DNA of 55,535 nt, from positions 6,326 through 61,860 of the forward strand of contig JALHNO010000026.1 in assembly GCA_022843465.1 (NCBI GenBank), read 5' to 3'. The DNA is from Pseudomonadota bacterium (lineage in GTDB: Bacteria > Pseudomonadota > Gammaproteobacteria > Xanthomonadales > Ahniellaceae). Position 1 is the stretch's first letter. Each line of letters opens with the position of its first letter. The position numbers were made by a program, and so were the translations under genes. Below are positions 53,878 to 55,535 of this stretch, piece by piece. A model generated the notes under the pieces. It was not told where the DNA came from and searched no databases. It saw only the letters and a list, made by a program, of their open reading frames with translations.

Positions 53878-54282
53878 CTTTCGCGCTCTCGCGCGAGTAA
53901 CTTTCTCTGGTAATGGCGCCAGAGAAAGTCACCAACGGAGAACGCCACCCCACAGCGACGCCCTCCACGCATCCTGCGTTCCGGGTGCGTGCTCGGTGAT
54001 CGCTGGTCGGCGGGCGCACATCCGGCAACTGCTCCTGCGTTGCTCTACCTCGGGCATCCGGCAACTGCTCCTGCGTTGCTCTACCTCGGGCATCCGGCAA
54101 CTGCTCCTGCGTTGCTCTACCTCGGGCATCCATGCCCTCGCCATACCCTCGCCCTGTGCGATCGCCGACAGGCCGCATCCATGCGGCCTCCCTTCGGGTT
54201 GATCGCGACCACCGATTACCGTCGCTGAGGGGCCCCATTGAAAAGAAGCGCGCTCCAAGCGCGCAGAAACAACAGCAAAGGC
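53878..54282. repeat. Long intergenic repeat, copy 2, with internal insertion
   Basis: Direct copy of 52863-53133. It is longer by an insertion at about 54019-54160 that contains the three 36-bp units. The hairpin ACTTTCTCTGG/CCAGAGAAAGT and the CATCCATGCGGCC palindrome are conserved. Nothing coding is supported. Confidence 0.85.
54021..54128. repeat. Three tandem 36-bp repeats
   Basis: Units start at 54021, 54057 and 54093 (TCCGGCAACTGCTCCTGCGT...), with essentially no divergence. They lie inside the second long repeat. The period is a multiple of three, so frames stay open, but no start signal or family supports a gene. Confidence 0.9.
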
Positions 54283-54456
54283 GATCGCGCCAGCGCGCAT
54301 GGTTCGCCAGGGTAATGCGCTGGCCCAGTTGCTGGCGCCAATCACGCCCCCCTGGCTACTACCGTTCGCTCGTATTGATACACTGAAGACCCCGGTTTCC
54401 CCCGCCAGACTGCCCGAAAAGGGCGTTTGAACTTCCTATACCCGGAGGCGTCCTGC

Positions 54457-55110
54457 ATGCGCGCCAAAGTGCTTTTGTCCCTCGGTTTCTTTCTCGAAGT
54501 GTTTGTCCTGTTGTCAGCATTCGGACTGGGTGGACGAATGGGCGAGCAACTCCTTTCGAGCGGCGCCCTTGGGGTTCGACCGCAGGGTGGTTGGCTGGCG
54601 CTGGTCCTGAGTCTGGAATTGCCATTGGGCATGGGTGCTGCCGGTGCCGCCGTCGCTGCGGTCGCGATGCATCGTCTCGTTCCATGGCTTGGGTCCCTCA
54701 TCCTGAGTGACGACGAATGGCAGCAGCACGCGGCTCCGCTCACGGCGAAGTCCAAGTTGTACGCCAAGCTGTTCACCATCTTCCTCTTGCCGTTTTTCCT
54801 TACCGGCATCGTGCTTGGTTTCGCGGGGGGCTCAGGTCTCGCGCGCGCAGCCGTTTTCGGACTCGAACCTAGCGGCTGGCCGGTCATCTTCGTCTCGCTC
54901 GGACTCGCCGCGATCAGTGTCTATCTTTGTGCGCTGATCGGATACTTCCTTATCCTGCTGATGGGCACCGCTGTGGTCGGCCGCGAACGCCTGATCCAGG
55001 TATTCGACGAATTCCCGAAAGAACCGCAAGTACAAACTGGACTCTTCTCGCGCCTCTTGGCCAGGCCCATGAATGCCATCAGCAATCGCATGCTCGGTAC
55101 GAACTTCTGA
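54457..55110 (+). CDS. Hypothetical multi-pass membrane protein
   Basis: 217 aa; no family recognised. Four to five hydrophobic segments: LLSLGFFLEVFVLLSAFGLGG, WLALVLSLELPLGMGAAGAA, LFTIFLLPFFLTGIVLGFAGG and VIFVSLGLAAISVYLCALIG..., the last long enough for two passes; each is cited in part. A polar loop (LSDDEWQQHAAPLTAKSK) follows the second. The C-terminal ~45 residues are cytoplasmic-like and charged. GGAGG 8 nt upstream supports the ATG at 54457; a TTG at 54427 is a weaker alternative. It is isolated among repeats on both sides. Confidence 0.7.
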   Translation: MRAKVLLSLGFFLEVFVLLSAFGLGGRMGEQLLSSGALGVRPQGGWLALVLSLELPLGMGAAGAAVAAVAMHRLVPWLGSLILSDDEWQQHAAPLTAKSKLYAKLFTIFLLPFFLTGIVLGFAGGSGLARAAVFGLEPSGWPVIFVSLGLAAISVYLCALIGYFLILLMGTAVVGRERLIQVFDEFPKEPQVQTGLFSRLLARPMNAISNRMLGTNF

Positions 55111-55535
55111 AGCGGAACGGCTCACGAGCGGTAATGCACTGCCCGCCCGGTGCCTCACAGCCCGTTAGTGCACCCGTGGGAGCGACGTCCCGTCGCAAAA
55201 TTCGCGCAAAATTCGGGGTCAGTGTACCAATACGATGATCCGCGCTTGGCCGAAGGCGGGCATTCCAGTATTGCCACAAGTGGGTTGTTCTCATCGCCTC
55301 GGCGGTCTGCGTGCAGAGCCGCGCTGTTGCGGTTGCTTCTGCGCGCTTGGATCGCGCATCCTTTCAACGGGGCCCTGCTGCGACGGTGATCGGTGGGCGC
55401 GATCAGCCCGGAGGGAGGCCGCATGGATGCGGCCGGTCGGCGATGAAATACTACTCTGACCCTGAGGTTTCCCCTCGTTTCACCGTTGTAAAACAACGAT
55501 TTAGGTCGTAGCCTCTGGGAAAAACCAAGCGTGCA
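55111..55535. repeat. Repeat remnants at the right end
   Basis: Contains a GTGGGAGCGACGTCCCGTCGC element (55175-55196), a GGGGTCAGTGTACCAATAC motif near 55215-55233, and an inverted, diverged third copy of the long repeat (55332-55443). A GAAATACTACTCTGACCC motif follows near 55445-55462. No gene is supported. Confidence 0.7.

Noticed and set aside
54021-54128. CRISPR-like 36-bp repeats
   Set aside because: The 36-bp units abut directly with no spacers.

Overview
The window is a GC-rich chromosomal segment from a gammaproteobacterium, most likely of the order Xanthomonadales/Lysobacterales. Supporting signs are the gene orders def-fmt-rsmB-DUF4390-ntrY, LysM protein-dprA-smg-topA, birA-coaX-SPOR-tRNA-Thr and fis-purH-purD, the lysine/alanine tail on TopA, a lipoyl domain fused to Lpd, and families of palindromic intergenic repeats. 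This placement comes from protein families and synteny read by eye; no search was run.

Layout. 1-574: two near-identical ~154-bp units, each with a hairpin and a terminator-like stem-loop. 575-6035 (-): the tightly overlapping operon def-fmt-rsmB-DUF4390-ntrY. 6223-12037 (+): LysM protein, dprA, smg, topA. 12070-14409: lipid A-type acyltransferase, dtd and an exported protein. 14547-20113 (-): a large BNR/VPS10-like propeller protein and an S9 peptidase. 20371-22383 (+): transketolase. 23066-28081 (+): a FakA-FakB-like (DAK2-DegV) fusion overlapping plsY, then birA and coaX, followed by a SPOR protein, tRNA-Thr(UGU) and inverted copies of the tRNA 3' end. 28746-32875 (+): Hpt-receiver protein, arginase and an ABC exporter pair. 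33063-38198 (-): a hybrid histidine kinase and a FimX-like protein with degenerate GGDEF and EAL domains. 38247-39260 (-): hemJ and a DUF4126 protein. 39439-42698 (+): fis, purH, purD. 42717-49336: SDR, GFA-family and DUF456 proteins, a second degenerate GGDEF-EAL protein, a small hypothetical and a double-GAF protein. 49464-52716 (+): aceF and lpd. 52717-55535: a repeat-dominated stretch with one hypothetical membrane protein.

How the genes fit together. Most are housekeeping: formyl-Met processing, rRNA methylation, DNA topology, purine synthesis, the pentose phosphate pathway and pyruvate dehydrogenase. Two themes stand out. First, the 4-bp-overlapping run of FakA/FakB fusion, plsY, birA and coaX joins possible acyl-phosphate formation, glycerol-3-phosphate acylation, biotin loading and CoA synthesis in one lipid-centred transcription unit. 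The fusion keeps the fatty-acid-binding residues of FakB and the ATP/metal motif of FakA. Second, several signalling proteins (hybrid kinase, FimX-like protein, second GGDEF-EAL protein, double-GAF protein) carry GGDEF or EAL motifs that look catalytically dead, which suggests c-di-GMP receptors or scaffolds rather than enzymes.
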